64,000 nucleotides of DNA from assembly GCF_003713065.1 (NCBI RefSeq), contig NZ_CP033433.1, positions 1 to 64,000 on the forward strand. The letters are read 5' to 3'. Below the pieces are notes generated by a model that was given only the letters and a program-made list of their open reading frames with translations, was not told the origin of the DNA and searched no databases. The stretch comes from Cohnella candidum (GTDB taxonomy: Bacteria > Bacillota > Bacilli > Paenibacillales > Paenibacillaceae). The position numbers and the translations under genes are program-made. Within the stretch, counting starts at the first letter, position 1. Each line of letters opens with the position of its first letter. Of the stretch, positions 53,130 through 62,142 are shown one piece after another.

Positions 53130-53423
53130 ATGTCCGATCAGAAACTCACCCAGATCGAGCATATGTTGACCGAGTTGATTCATTCCGTCGGCAGCTTGAA
53201 GGCTTATTTCGAAGAAGAGCGGGAAGAGAACGGGCGGCGCTTTGCGCAAATCGACGAGCGATTCGCACAGATGGACAAGAAGTTTGAGCAGATGGACAAA
53301 CGTTTCGACGACCTTTCTTCAAAGCTCGACGAGATTAATAATGATCAGCATTACATGGCTGCGCGCATTTTCCAGAACGAAATGGAAGTCCAGAAAGTTA
53401 AGGATAAGCTCCTCAACCGTTGA
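53130..53423 (+). CDS. small coiled-coil protein
   Basis: A 97-residue hydrophilic protein made almost entirely of one coiled coil. A seven-residue repeat is clear in F-A-Q-I-D-E-R, F-A-Q-M-D-K-K, F-E-Q-M-D-K-R and F-D-D-L-S-S-K (about residues 41-68). No signal peptide or membrane segment. Two starts, 53121 and 53130, are possible; 53130 is preferred for ribosome-site spacing. It has its own promoter and a terminator interrupted by a palindromic insertion. Function not recognised; such heptad proteins are common in Bacilli. Confidence 0.75.
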   Translation: MSDQKLTQIEHMLTELIHSVGSLKAYFEEEREENGRRFAQIDERFAQMDKKFEQMDKRFDDLSSKLDEINNDQHYMAARIFQNEMEVQKVKDKLLNR

Positions 53424-53435
53424 CCATAGATAAAC

Positions 53436-53520
53436 AAAACCCGGCAGACCTTAATGAACTGCACCCCTATTGTTAGATGGTGTCTAACAATTGGGGTGCA
53501 GTTCAGTCTCGCCGGGTTTT
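53436..53520 (+). terminator. terminator interrupted by a palindromic insertion
   Basis: AAAACCCGGC (53436-53445) pairs with GCCGGGTTTT (53511-53520), the outer arms of a usual terminator with T-run, but the loop holds the 51-base palindrome at 53455-53505. Confidence 0.75.
53455..53505. mobile_element. 51-bp palindromic mini-element made of two IS3-type ends (MITE-like)
   Basis: Two 23-base arms (53455-53477 and 53483-53505, one mismatch) joined by TGGTG. Each arm starts TGAACTGCACCCC, close to the right end of the IS at 45963-47231 (TGAAGTGCACCCC) and to ends of IS150-group elements in general. It looks like a minimal remnant with two ends and no gene. No target duplication was seen. Confidence 0.65.
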
Positions 53521-53547
53521 CTTACGGTTTTAGCGGCTCGTTATCCG

Positions 53548-53736
53548 AAATTGCTGCAATCGTGCAGGTATTTTAGCCGAGCCTGCCCATCCGAAGAGCA
53601 AAGGTGCAATCGTGCAGGTATTTCGTCGTGTGATGGCTCGTACCGAGCATTTTGCCGAGAAATAGGTGTAGATTTGCACCTATTTTACTTCCAAGCCTTA
53701 ACCGGCTTCGAAATAGATGTACTTTTACATCAATTT
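53548..53736. repeat. quadruple-repeat intergenic element B (four 26-base hairpins)
   Basis: Four 26-base imperfect palindromes at 53548-53573, 53598-53623, 53660-53685 and 53711-53736, consensus AAATAGGTGCA-N4-TGCACCTATTT. Spacers are 24, 36 and 25 bases. By their asymmetry, copies 1 and 2 read forward and 3 and 4 reversed. It fills the convergent gap between the coiled-coil gene and htpG; together with the interrupted terminator it accounts for nearly all of 53424-53771. Confidence 0.85.
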
Positions 53737-53771
53737 CAATTGGGAAGGCCGAAAATACAGGCGAGTCGCTC

Positions 53772-55607
53772 TTACACCATCACTTTGCAAATATCGTTCG
53801 TGAACGCCACGGGGTCCTGGATCGGCAGGCCTTCGATGAGCAACGCCTGATGGTACAGCAGGTTCGTGTACAGCGCCAGCTTCTCTTTGTCGCCCGCGTA
53901 CGCGTCCTTCAGCGACTGGAACACCGCATGGTTGACGTTGATCTCGAGCACCTTGTCGGCTTTGACGTCCTGGCTGTTCGGCATCGCCTGCAGGATTTTC
54001 TCCATCTCGATCGAGACCTCGCCCTCCGTGGACAGGCAAACCGGATGGGACTTCAAGCGTTTGGATGCCTTGACCGCTTTGACCTTGTCCGCGAGCAGCG
54101 ATTTCATCTCGTCGAACAGTTCCTTCTGGCCGCTTTCCTCAGGAGTCTCCTCGTCGTTCTTCGCGTCCGTTTCGATCCCCAAATCGCTGTCGGACACCGA
54201 CTTGAACGATTTGTCTTTGTAAGACATGAGGACTTTAAGCGCGAATTCGTCGATGTCGTCCGTGAGGTACAGGACTTCGTAGCCTTTATCCAGCACGAGT
54301 TCGGTTTTCGGCGATTTCTCGATCCGGTCGATCGATTCCCCGGAAGCGTAGTAGATGTATTTCTGGTCTTCCTGCATTCTCGCGACGTATTCGTCGAGGG
54401 TGACGCGCTTCTTCTCCTTGGAGGAGTAAAACAGGAGCAGATCCTGCAGCGTTTCCTTGTTCATGCCGAAATCGCTGTACACACCGAATTTGAGCTGGCG
54501 GCCGAACGATTCGTAAAACTGCTCGTATTTTTCGCGCTCATCCTTGAGCAAGCTGAGCAGCTGGCTTTTGATTTTGCCGGCGATGTTTTTGGCGATGAGC
54601 TTGAGCTGCCGGTCGTGCTGGAGCATCTCCCGGGAGATGTTCAGAGACAGATCTTCGGAGTCGACCATGCCTTTGACGAAGCCGAAATAGTCGGGCAGCA
54701 GGTCCGCGCACTTGTTCATAATCAGCACGCCGTTCGAGTACAGCTCCAGCCCTTTTTCGTATTCCTTGGTGTAGTAATCGAAGGGCGGCTTCTCGGGAAT
54801 GAACAGGATCGCGCGGTAGACCGCGGCGCCGTCCGCCTGGATGTGGATGTGCTTGATCGGCTTGTCGAAGCCGTAACGCTTCTCCGCGTAGAAGTTGTCG
54901 TAGTCTTCCTGCGTCAGCTCGTTTTTGTTTTTGCGCCAGATCGGCACCATGCTGTTGACCGTCTGTTCCTCGCCGTCTTGCTCCATCTTGATCGGATAAC
55001 GGATGAAGTCCGAATATTTCTTGATGATCGCCTTCAGCCGGTACGGTTCCAAAAATTCGTCGTATTGCTCGTCTTCCGTGTTTTCCTTGATTTTCAAAAT
55101 GATCTGCGTACCGACGGTGTCCTTGTCGCACGGTTCGATCGTGTAGCCGTCGGCGCCGCGGGATTCCCACTTGTACGCTTGATCGCTGCCGAGCGCGCGG
55201 CTGATCACCGTCACGACGTCGGCGACCATGAACGCGGAGTAGAAGCCGACGCCGAATTGGCCGATGATCGAGTGGTCCTCTTTCAATTCGTTCTCTTGTT
55301 TGAACGCGAAAGAACCGCTTTTGGCGATGACGCCGAGATTGTTCTCGAGATCTTCCTGCGTCATGCCGATGCCGGTGTCGGTCAACGTCAGCAGGCGGTT
55401 CTCTTTGTCGGCGGAAATTTTGATGTGATAGCTGTCCTTATCAAAGACAAGCTTATCGTCGGTAAGCGCCCTGTAGTAGATTTTATCGATGGCGTCGCTG
55501 GCGTTGGAGATGAGCTCTCTCAGGAAAATTTCCTTCTGCGTGTAGATCGAGTGGATCATCAGGTCGAGCAGTCGTTTGGATTCGGCTTTGAACGCTTTCA
55601 TAGCCAC
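53772..55607 (-). CDS. htpG: molecular chaperone HtpG (Hsp90)
   Basis: A 611-residue cytosolic Hsp90. The N-terminal GHKL ATPase has [20 protein letters not shown] and [13 protein letters not shown]. The middle domain has [14 protein letters not shown] and the C-terminal dimerisation domain ends at the stop at 53772. Full length for bacterial HtpG. A single-gene unit with its own promoter and a CIRCE operator (55645-55671). A 680-residue frame on the opposite strand is a coding shadow. Confidence 0.96.
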   Translation of the reverse strand: MAMKAFKAESKRLLDLMIHSIYTQKEIFLRELISNASDAIDKIYYRALTDDKLVFDKDSYHIKISADKENRLLTLTDTGIGMTQEDLENNLGVIAKSGSFAFKQENELKEDHSIIGQFGVGFYSAFMVADVVTVISRALGSDQAYKWESRGADGYTIEPCDKDTVGTQIILKIKENTEDEQYDEFLEPYRLKAIIKKYSDFIRYPIKMEQDGEEQTVNSMVPIWRKNKNELTQEDYDNFYAEKRYGFDKPIKHIHIQADGAAVYRAILFIPEKPPFDYYTKEYEKGLELYSNGVLIMNKCADLLPDYFGFVKGMVDSEDLSLNISREMLQHDRQLKLIAKNIAGKIKSQLLSLLKDEREKYEQFYESFGRQLKFGVYSDFGMNKETLQDLLLFYSSKEKKRVTLDEYVARMQEDQKYIYYASGESIDRIEKSPKTELVLDKGYEVLYLTDDIDEFALKVLMSYKDKSFKSVSDSDLGIETDAKNDEETPEESGQKELFDEMKSLLADKVKAVKASKRLKSHPVCLSTEGEVSIEMEKILQAMPNSQDVKADKVLEINVNHAVFQSLKDAYAGDKEKLALYTNLLYHQALLIEGLPIQDPVAFTNDICKVMV

Positions 55608-55644
55608 GCGGCGATTCTCCTTTCGAACGTTGCGGATTCAGATG

Positions 55645-55671
55645 TTAGCACTCTGTTCTCGAGAGTGCTAA
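55645..55671. promoter_or_regulatory. CIRCE element (HrcA operator) upstream of htpG
   Basis: TTAGCACTC, nine bases, GAGTGCTAA: a perfect match to the CIRCE inverted repeat. It is about 38 bases before the htpG start and just after its predicted promoter, the usual place for HrcA repression of groESL or dnaK operons. Confidence 0.92.
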
Positions 55672-55682
55672 TTTACTCTTTT

Positions 55683-55711
55683 CTTATACCATAAAATGCG
55701 AAACGTATCAA
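55683..55711 (-). promoter_or_regulatory. sigma-A promoter of htpG
   Basis: On the minus strand TTGATA (55711-55706), 17-base spacer, TATAAG (55688-55683). The CIRCE element starts 11 bases downstream. Confidence 0.75.
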
Positions 55712-55795
55712 TCCGTAGGCGTGAACAGGGAGGCGTGTTAGAATAGGGATTATTTAGAATAAACGAACGATATCGAACAGCAGGAGAGCGCACCC

Positions 55796-58027
55796 ATGGG
55801 ATCGTTTATCGGATTGAGCAAACGGAAATGGCTGTTGATCTATCTGGTTTTCATAGCGGCGGAAGCGGCGATTGAAATCGGATACAGTTTATGGTCGTTC
55901 AGCAGGATCGTCGATTTCACTTTCCAAACAACGGTTTTTGCGGCGGCGATCGCCTTCCTCGCCTACCTTCAGAGGAGAATGGACGAGGCGAAAGAGGAAC
56001 TGACGCAAAACCGCCAGAAGCTGCAGAACATTTTCGATACGCTGGACGTGGCCATCTGGTCGCATGAGCTCACGACGGATGCGCTGCTCATTACCCCGGG
56101 GATCGAGAAATTGTACGGTTACTCCTCGGAGGCGTTTTACCGGGATCTGACGCTTTGGCGCAAGGTCATCGTTCCCGAGGATTTGCCGCTTATCGAAGAC
56201 CGGGTACGGAGAACCGCATTGGGGGAAGCCGTCACCACACTGTACAGAATCGTGCGTCCCGATGGAGAAGTACGGTGGATTCAGGATCGGGGCATTCCCG
56301 TGCTGGACGAGCACGGCCGCATGACGAATTTCACGAGCGTCCTGTTCGACATTACGGACCGGAAGGAAAGCGAAGCCCGTTACCGCAGCTTGGTGGAAAC
56401 GTCACCCGATCTGGTCGCGGTGGTCAGCAAGGGCAGGCTTGAATACATCAATCCGGCCGGCTGCAGGTTTATCGGAGCCTTATCTCCGGAGTCGATCTCC
56501 GGCCTTCCGGTGGAAGCCGTGCTGCCCGGGCATGTATGGTCGGCCCTGAGGGCCGCGGCAGAGATTGCGACAGGCGAAGAAGGGGAACTGAAGCGGTTGG
56601 AGTTCCGGTTCGAGACTCCTGAAGGCAGAGCGTCCGACGTGGAGATCACCTCGATGCCCATTCTGTTCGAAGGCCGGCTGGCCAGGCAGATCGTGGGCAG
56701 GGACATCACGGAGCGGAAACAGGCGGAACAGACGATCCAGCACATGGCTTTCTACGATTCGTTAACGGAACTCCCCAACCGCTATATGATCAAGCGGCAT
56801 ATGAACAAAGCATTGAGCCGCAAAACCGACCAGACGGCCGCGGTGCTTTTCATCGACTTGGACCGGTTCAAAATCATCAACGATACGCAGGGACACACGG
56901 TGGGCGACGTTATCCTGCTGATGGTCGCGAAGAGGTTGGAAAACGCCGTGCGCGATGCGGGAATCGTTTCCCGCCAGGGAGGGGACGAGTTCATCGTTTT
57001 CCTCGAGAATGTCGGCAAAGAAGAGGCGGTCCGCCTTTCCCAGAGGCTGCTGGATGAGTTCCTCGAACCCTTGGAATACGGCGGACAGCGGTATTACGTG
57101 ACGCCAAGCATCGGGATCAGCTTATACCCGTTCGACGGTACCGACGAAGATACGCTGATCAAAACCGCGGATACCGCCATGTACCACGCCAAAGCACGGG
57201 GAAAAAACAACTTCCAGTTTTACACGCCGGAACTGCTGGGCGTCTCCTCGCGTAAAATGGAGCTCGAGAACGGCTTGCGAAGAGCTTTGGAGCGGCAGGA
57301 ACTTACGGTAGTGTATCAACCGCAGGTGGAGCTTGCTACCGGCAGGACCGTCGGCATGGAAGCCCTTGTCCGCTGGGAACATCCGGAAAACGGCCTGCTC
57401 TCGCCCGGCGAATTCATTCCGCTTGCGGAGGAGACGGGCCTTATCGTTCCGCTGGGCAAATGGGTGCTGGAACAAGCCTGCCTGCAAAGCCGGGAATGGC
57501 AGGCCGCCGGATTCAAGCCGATTCCGATGTCCGTGAACATCTCGGTGAGGCAGATGGAGGACGACCGCTTCGTCGACACCGTCACGGAGATCCTGGAGCG
57601 AACGGGACTCGATCCCCGGCACCTGGAGCTGGAAATCACCGAGAGCATCATGCAGAACATCGAGAGATCGACGCATATCCTGAACCGCTTGAAGAAGCTG
57701 GGCCTTCGGATCGCCATCGACGATTTCGGCATGGGATATTCCTCGCTCAGCAACCTGAAGCATCTGCCGATCGATACGCTCAAAATCGATAAAGCCTTCA
57801 TCGACGACATCGATTCCCAATCGGAACAGGGCGCGATGGTCAAAACGATCATCGACATGGGCAACCACATGAGGTTCACCATTATCGCCGAAGGCATCGA
57901 AAGCGAAAGCCAAGTGAAATTTCTGATCTGGAACGGGTGCAAAATCGGACAAGGCTACCGGTTCAGCCGGCCGATCGCCGCCGGGCTGGCGGAACGCTTC
58001 CTCGCGTCGGAATCTGCGCATACATAA
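55796..58027 (+). CDS. PAS-GGDEF-EAL protein (c-di-GMP turnover)
   Basis: A 743-residue protein. Two N-terminal hydrophobic segments (about 10-30 and 42-60) are followed by two PAS/PAC units (about 75-190 and 195-310; [10 protein letters not shown] and [10 protein letters not shown] ends). The GGDEF domain (about 315-480) has intact G-G-D-E-F with no RxxD site before it; the EAL domain (about 490-735) has [25 protein letters not shown] and E-G-I-E. Both activities may be present. CAGGAGAG precedes the ATG. Monocistronic, ending in a terminator shared with the convergent helicase gene. Confidence 0.93.
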   Translation: MGSFIGLSKRKWLLIYLVFIAAEAAIEIGYSLWSFSRIVDFTFQTTVFAAAIAFLAYLQRRMDEAKEELTQNRQKLQNIFDTLDVAIWSHELTTDALLITPGIEKLYGYSSEAFYRDLTLWRKVIVPEDLPLIEDRVRRTALGEAVTTLYRIVRPDGEVRWIQDRGIPVLDEHGRMTNFTSVLFDITDRKESEARYRSLVETSPDLVAVVSKGRLEYINPAGCRFIGALSPESISGLPVEAVLPGHVWSALRAAAEIATGEEGELKRLEFRFETPEGRASDVEITSMPILFEGRLARQIVGRDITERKQAEQTIQHMAFYDSLTELPNRYMIKRHMNKALSRKTDQTAAVLFIDLDRFKIINDTQGHTVGDVILLMVAKRLENAVRDAGIVSRQGGDEFIVFLENVGKEEAVRLSQRLLDEFLEPLEYGGQRYYVTPSIGISLYPFDGTDEDTLIKTADTAMYHAKARGKNNFQFYTPELLGVSSRKMELENGLRRALERQELTVVYQPQVELATGRTVGMEALVRWEHPENGLLSPGEFIPLAEETGLIVPLGKWVLEQACLQSREWQAAGFKPIPMSVNISVRQMEDDRFVDTVTEILERTGLDPRHLELEITESIMQNIERSTHILNRLKKLGLRIAIDDFGMGYSSLSNLKHLPIDTLKIDKAFIDDIDSQSEQGAMVKTIIDMGNHMRFTIIAEGIESESQVKFLIWNGCKIGQGYRFSRPIAAGLAERFLASESAHT

Positions 58028-58030
58028 GAG

Positions 58031-58073
58031 CAGCCCCATCCATCGCCCATGCGGCGAAGGGTGGGGCTGTTTT
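58031..58073. terminator. bidirectional terminator between convergent genes
   Basis: CAGCCCCA (58031-58038) pairs with TGGGGCTG (58062-58069), followed by TTTT; it separates the PAS-GGDEF-EAL gene from the SNF2 gene. Confidence 0.8.
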
Positions 58074-58076
58074 GGT

Positions 58077-61000
58077 TCATTCCAGCATGAGAATCTCGCG
58101 GATATCCTGCTCCGTCAAGGAAGACAGGGCCTCTTGCCCGGGCTGGATCACTTCCTCGATCAGGTTCTTTTTCCGCTGCTGCAGCGCGTACATTTTCTCT
58201 TCGACGGTGCCCTGCGCAACGAGACGGATCACCTGCACGACGCTTTTCTGCCCGAAGCGATGGGCGCGGTCTTCCGCCTGCTGCTCCACGGCGGGATTCC
58301 ACCAGAGGTCGTACAGGACGACCGTGTCCGCCCCGGTCAAGTTCAACCCGGTCCCCCCGGCTTTAAGCGAAATGAGGAACACGTCCTTTTCCCCGTCGTT
58401 AAAGCTGTTGCACAGCTCGATCCGTTCGGCGGGCGGGGTTTGGCCGTCCAAATAGAAGTAAGGGACGCCTTGCCGGCTCAATTCACGGCGGATGAGGCCC
58501 AGCATCTCGGTAAACTGGGAGAACACGAGCATCCGCCTGCCGGAGCCGCGGCATTCCTCCACGATTTCCAGCAGCTGCTCGAACTTGGACGAGGACCCGG
58601 CATACCCTTCCACGAACAAAGCCGGGTGGCAGCACAGCTGGCGAAGCCGCGTCAGGCCGGCCAATATTTTGATCCGGTTTTTCCGGAAGTCGTCCTTGGC
58701 CAAGTGCTTCAAGCTTTCCTTCCGGAGCTTTGCCAAATAGGAGAGGTAAAGCTTCTTCTGCTCGGGCAGCAGCTCGGACGGCTGCAGCGTTTCGATTTTC
58801 TCCGGGAGCTCCGTCAGAACGTCGGTCTTGAGCCGGCGCAGCAGGAACGGTCGAATCCGCTTCGCCACCGTCTCGCGGGGCAGCTCGGCGAAATCCTTGC
58901 GTTCCGGGAAAAGCCCCGGGAACACGGCGTCGTAGATCGACCAAAGCTCCTCCAGCCGGTTTTCCACGGGCGTGCCGGTCAGCGCGAACTTATGCTGGGC
59001 CCGTATGGTCTTGACGGCTTTCGCCGTTAAGGTGTCGGGATTTTTGAAAGCTTGGGCCTCGTCCAAAAAGAGGACGTGGAATTCCCGCGCGGCATACAGT
59101 TCGGCGTCTTTCAGGAGCAACGGGTAGGACGTGATGATCGCATCGGCCTCGATCGTCCCTTTGAGCAGGCCGGTTCTCTCCGTTTTGCTTCCGTCCGCGA
59201 CGACCGCCCGAATGTCGGGGGCGAACTTCCGCAGCTCGTTCTGCCAATTGTACAGCAGGGAAGCGGGCGACACGATCAGCGCCGGCCGGCCCCCGTCCCG
59301 GATCGCGGGCAATTCGGAGACGAGGAAGGCGATGCTTTGCAGCGTTTTGCCGAGGCCCATGTCGTCCGCCAAAATGCCGCCGAACCGGTAATGGGCCAGC
59401 GTTTTCAGCCATTGGTAGCCCGTCTTCTGGTAATCCCTCAGAACGGCATCCAGGCTGTCCGGCACCGGGAACTCGAGATTGTCCGGATTCCGCATGTCTT
59501 CCAGAAGCCTGCGGAAGTTTTTTCCGAGCTTGATTCCTTCGCGCTTCCCGGAAGAGTCCAGCAAATGAAGGGCGCGGACGAGAGGAACCCTCGCTTCCGC
59601 TCCCATGACGTTCTCGCTGCGGATCCCCGTCTCGTTGAGGAAGCGGACCATTTCCCGGAACGCTCCGCTTTCCAGCGGCATGAGGGCTCCGTTCGCCAAA
59701 CGGTAAAATCTCCGCTTCTCCTCCAGGGCGGAAATCAACCCGCGGATCTCTGCGGGAGCGAAGCCCTCCAGCTCGAATTTGCAGTCCAGCCAGTCCGTTT
59801 TTTCGCCGGCTTCCAGTACCAAGCGGGGAGGCGCGTTCGGGACGAAGAGCCGGGTTTTGACGGCAGAGGTCGCATAGATGTCCGCCAGCTTCTCCAGCTC
59901 GGGAATGACGTGATGCAGGAAGTCATATTCCGCGTCTTCGTCGGTCATGACATAGCCGCTTTCGGTTTTCGTGAACGGGCAGCCGTCCAACAGCTCGAGA
60001 ATCTTCCGCTCCCGCTCTCCGTCCCGCAGCAGGATTCTGCCGCCGCCGGGCTTGCGGGTATTCGTTTCCAGCGGATTGATGAGAATATCCCCGTATTGGA
60101 ATTCCAGTCCGGCGAGCAGCCGGTCCTTCACTCGGTCAAGATAGATTTTGGCTTTCAGGGGAATCCGCGTCAGACGGTCCGCGACGGCTTGCTCGATCCG
60201 TACGTTGCCCAGCGTCATCAGTCCGGGAACGACCTTCTCCATGAACGGCCCGATTTGACCGGAAGAAACGGGCACGCTTCGCGTACCGGAAGTGTCCAGC
60301 ATGCGCTGAAGCTCCGACAATCGGCCGCACGCATCCGGCTTCAGCTTCAGCAGCTTTCCGCTGTGTACGACGATGCCGTATTCCTCCATCACGGTCAGCC
60401 CTTCGAGCCCATTGACGTCCAATCGATAACCGCCGCGTCCGGCCGGTCCGATCGCGAATTCCAACGGCAATGGATCGCCGGAAAGCCGGAATTCCTCGGA
60501 CACGGTTCCCCCGAGCTCCAGACGGACGGTCGGGGCTTGGATCAGCAACGGAAGCAAAGCTTCCCAGAACACCGGGGGCACGGGCAGCAAACGGTCTTCG
60601 TTCGTCCGATGCGCAAGGGCGGCCAGCGGGTCGGAAGCGGCGTCGGCGTACATCTTCTCTTGGCGGGTGATTCGGATCAGCTGCCGGAGGATCGCGTCAT
60701 CCTCGGGACGAAAGCCGTGCCGCGACGGCTCGTATACGAAACGGGGGGTGAAGGCGTACGTTTCCCCGCGGTCGACGTGGCCGAGAAACTCCCGGATTTT
60801 CTGCACGACGTAGAGCCGCTGGGGGCCGGTCTTCAATTCCACGCCGAACATTTGCTTGCGGTAGCCGTAAGGCACGACGCGCAGCGTGAACTCCACGTCC
60901 AGCAGCGGCCGGGAATCTTGGACTAGACGGGTGCTGGCGACCGGCTTCGGGTTGCTGCCGAACAGGCCGAGCAGGCTTTCGGTCAAGCCGTATTCGTTGG

Positions 61001-61337
61001 CCGGTGCTTGCCCGCCCGAATCCGGCACGGGTGCAGTGCCCGTTTCCCGCCCGATGTCGCGGAGGCTCAGCAGGACGGCCGCGACATGCTGGCAGTAACG
61101 GTCGTAGGAGCCGAGCGTCGGACACGTGCATTCGGCGCGGATGCCGCCGTGGGCGTCCGCTCGGACCGTAACGTGGAAACTCTCATTTTGACCTCTAACC
61201 GTCGCTTCGCAGATTCCGCCAATTGAATTGTACCGGGTCAACTCCACCTTCCGCGCGCGATGGAACGCTTCGCCTTTGTTATAAGAAAGCTGGCCGCACA
61301 GAGATTGAATGGTTCGGGTCGTGAGCTGCAGACTCAT
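58077..61337 (-). CDS. SWIM zinc-finger SNF2/Rad54-family helicase
   Basis: A 1086-residue ATP-dependent DNA translocase. A SWIM zinc motif is near the start (C70-x-C72 ... C82-x-H84). A bacterial SNF2-associated region of about 550 residues follows, then the SNF2 ATPase with Walker A D-D-M-G-L-G-K-T (about 655-663), D-E-A-Q (about 757-760), and the helicase C domain with L-V-F-S-Q-F-T-E-M, S-L-K-A-G-G-T-G-L-N-L and Q-A-E-D-R-A-H-R-F-G-Q. The ATG at 61337 with AAGGGG upstream is chosen over 61379. A stand-alone gene common in Bacilli; role in DNA repair or remodelling is assumed. The long frame on the other strand is a shadow. Confidence 0.92.
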   Translation of the reverse strand: MSLQLTTRTIQSLCGQLSYNKGEAFHRARKVELTRYNSIGGICEATVRGQNESFHVTVRADAHGGIRAECTCPTLGSYDRYCQHVAAVLLSLRDIGRETGTAPVPDSGGQAPANEYGLTESLLGLFGSNPKPVASTRLVQDSRPLLDVEFTLRVVPYGYRKQMFGVELKTGPQRLYVVQKIREFLGHVDRGETYAFTPRFVYEPSRHGFRPEDDAILRQLIRITRQEKMYADAASDPLAALAHRTNEDRLLPVPPVFWEALLPLLIQAPTVRLELGGTVSEEFRLSGDPLPLEFAIGPAGRGGYRLDVNGLEGLTVMEEYGIVVHSGKLLKLKPDACGRLSELQRMLDTSGTRSVPVSSGQIGPFMEKVVPGLMTLGNVRIEQAVADRLTRIPLKAKIYLDRVKDRLLAGLEFQYGDILINPLETNTRKPGGGRILLRDGERERKILELLDGCPFTKTESGYVMTDEDAEYDFLHHVIPELEKLADIYATSAVKTRLFVPNAPPRLVLEAGEKTDWLDCKFELEGFAPAEIRGLISALEEKRRFYRLANGALMPLESGAFREMVRFLNETGIRSENVMGAEARVPLVRALHLLDSSGKREGIKLGKNFRRLLEDMRNPDNLEFPVPDSLDAVLRDYQKTGYQWLKTLAHYRFGGILADDMGLGKTLQSIAFLVSELPAIRDGGRPALIVSPASLLYNWQNELRKFAPDIRAVVADGSKTERTGLLKGTIEADAIITSYPLLLKDAELYAAREFHVLFLDEAQAFKNPDTLTAKAVKTIRAQHKFALTGTPVENRLEELWSIYDAVFPGLFPERKDFAELPRETVAKRIRPFLLRRLKTDVLTELPEKIETLQPSELLPEQKKLYLSYLAKLRKESLKHLAKDDFRKNRIKILAGLTRLRQLCCHPALFVEGYAGSSSKFEQLLEIVEECRGSGRRMLVFSQFTEMLGLIRRELSRQGVPYFYLDGQTPPAERIELCNSFNDGEKDVFLISLKAGGTGLNLTGADTVVLYDLWWNPAVEQQAEDRAHRFGQKSVVQVIRLVAQGTVEEKMYALQQRKKNLIEEVIQPGQEALSSLTEQDIREILMLE

Positions 61338-61499
61338 GGGGACGCGCCCCTTTCCGTTCGGGAGTTCGTATCCCTCCATTATTCACGGGGGCGGTTCCGG
61401 CTGTCAACAAACGGCCTTTTTCGTCGATCCTGTCTGGATTGCGGCCGGAATTTAGTCCATAATGGACACAAAACCATCAGCACCGAGGTGATGACCCCG

Positions 61500-61688
61500 A
61501 TGTCGGAATCCGGCCAAGAACCGCGTAAAATCAGCCTCGCCGAGGCGATGAAGAAGAAGTTGGAGCAGAAGAAGCAAGCGGCTTCCTCTTCCAAAGCGCA
61601 GCAAGACCATTTCAGCACCGAGACGAAGAAGATGCGCAGCCAAATCAAAAAGAAACCGAACAACCAGAAGAAAAGAACGGGCGTATAA
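61500..61688 (+). CDS. small lysine-rich protein, unknown
   Basis: A 62-residue protein, very basic in its second half (K-K-K-L-E-Q-K-K; K-M-R-S-Q-I-K-K-K-P). ATG 61500 has GAGGTG at 61485-61490. An open frame reaching back to 61260 lies over the helicase gene start and has no ribosome site. Disordered composition suggests nucleic-acid or ribosome binding, but nothing identifies it. It lies 22 bases before the next gene, probably in one operon. Confidence 0.6.
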   Translation: MSESGQEPRKISLAEAMKKKLEQKKQAASSSKAQQDHFSTETKKMRSQIKKKPNNQKKRTGV

Positions 61689-61710
61689 AGCGAAGGAGAC
61701 ACGTCACGAC

Positions 61711-62115
61711 ATGACGGCACAAGGAACGAAAGAAAACCCGTGGAAATTGAAGACCCCTCCGCTCACCTCAGAGTACGAGATGTACAAAGACGAGAAAGAC
61801 GGCAAGGAAATCCTGGTTTGCACCGTCGGGAAAACCGTCCTTCATTACGATTACCGCTGTATTGCCGATCTTCATGCCATGCTGAAGGAACACGGCGATT
61901 GGATGGAGCTAGGCAGCGCCGATGAGCAGAAGCCGGCCAAAGAAAGAACGGTGGAAGCCTGGGGCCGTTCGGCCGACAATCCGGTCGGCGGCTGGTACGG
62001 ACTCAAGAAAGGTTTCCGCGGCCGTTTCGGCATGTACGTACCGCCGCTGCTCGAAGAGCTGGGCCTTGCGGAGGTCGAGCACAACCCTAGAAACAACCGC
62101 ATGCGGGCGAAATAA
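61711..62115 (+). CDS. conserved hypothetical protein
   Basis: A 134-residue soluble protein. Features are the N-terminal N-P-W-K-L-K-T-P-P-L-T-S-E-Y-E-M-Y, C-T-V-G-K-T-V-L-H-Y-D-Y-R-C and a late G-R-F-G-M-Y-V-P-P-L-L-E-E-L block. I do not know a characterised relative. A ribosome site GAAGGAG precedes the ATG. It sits between the Lys-rich gene and an oxidoreductase gene 27 bases downstream. Confidence 0.65.
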   Translation: MTAQGTKENPWKLKTPPLTSEYEMYKDEKDGKEILVCTVGKTVLHYDYRCIADLHAMLKEHGDWMELGSADEQKPAKERTVEAWGRSADNPVGGWYGLKKGFRGRFGMYVPPLLEELGLAEVEHNPRNNRMRAK

Positions 62116-62142
62116 GGGAGTTTCGGAGAAGGAGCTTTCGGA

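Noticed and set aside
53548..53736. CRISPR array
   Set aside because: Only four units, palindromic and diverging, in forward/reverse order, with unequal spacers (24, 36, 25) and no cas genes in the window.
53652..55694. 680-residue open frame on the + strand opposite htpG
   Set aside because: It is antisense to a full-length, clearly recognisable HtpG, is rich in Phe/Val/Arg/Leu as expected of a codon-bias shadow, and has no family features or ribosome site.
59052..60926. 624-residue frame opposite the SNF2 helicase
   Set aside because: Same reason: no domain or ribosome site, while the minus strand encodes a complete SWIM-SNF2 protein.
61260..61499. Longer N-terminus for the Lys-rich protein
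   Set aside because: The extra 80 residues are antisense to the helicase gene start, and a good ribosome site lies just before ATG 61500.
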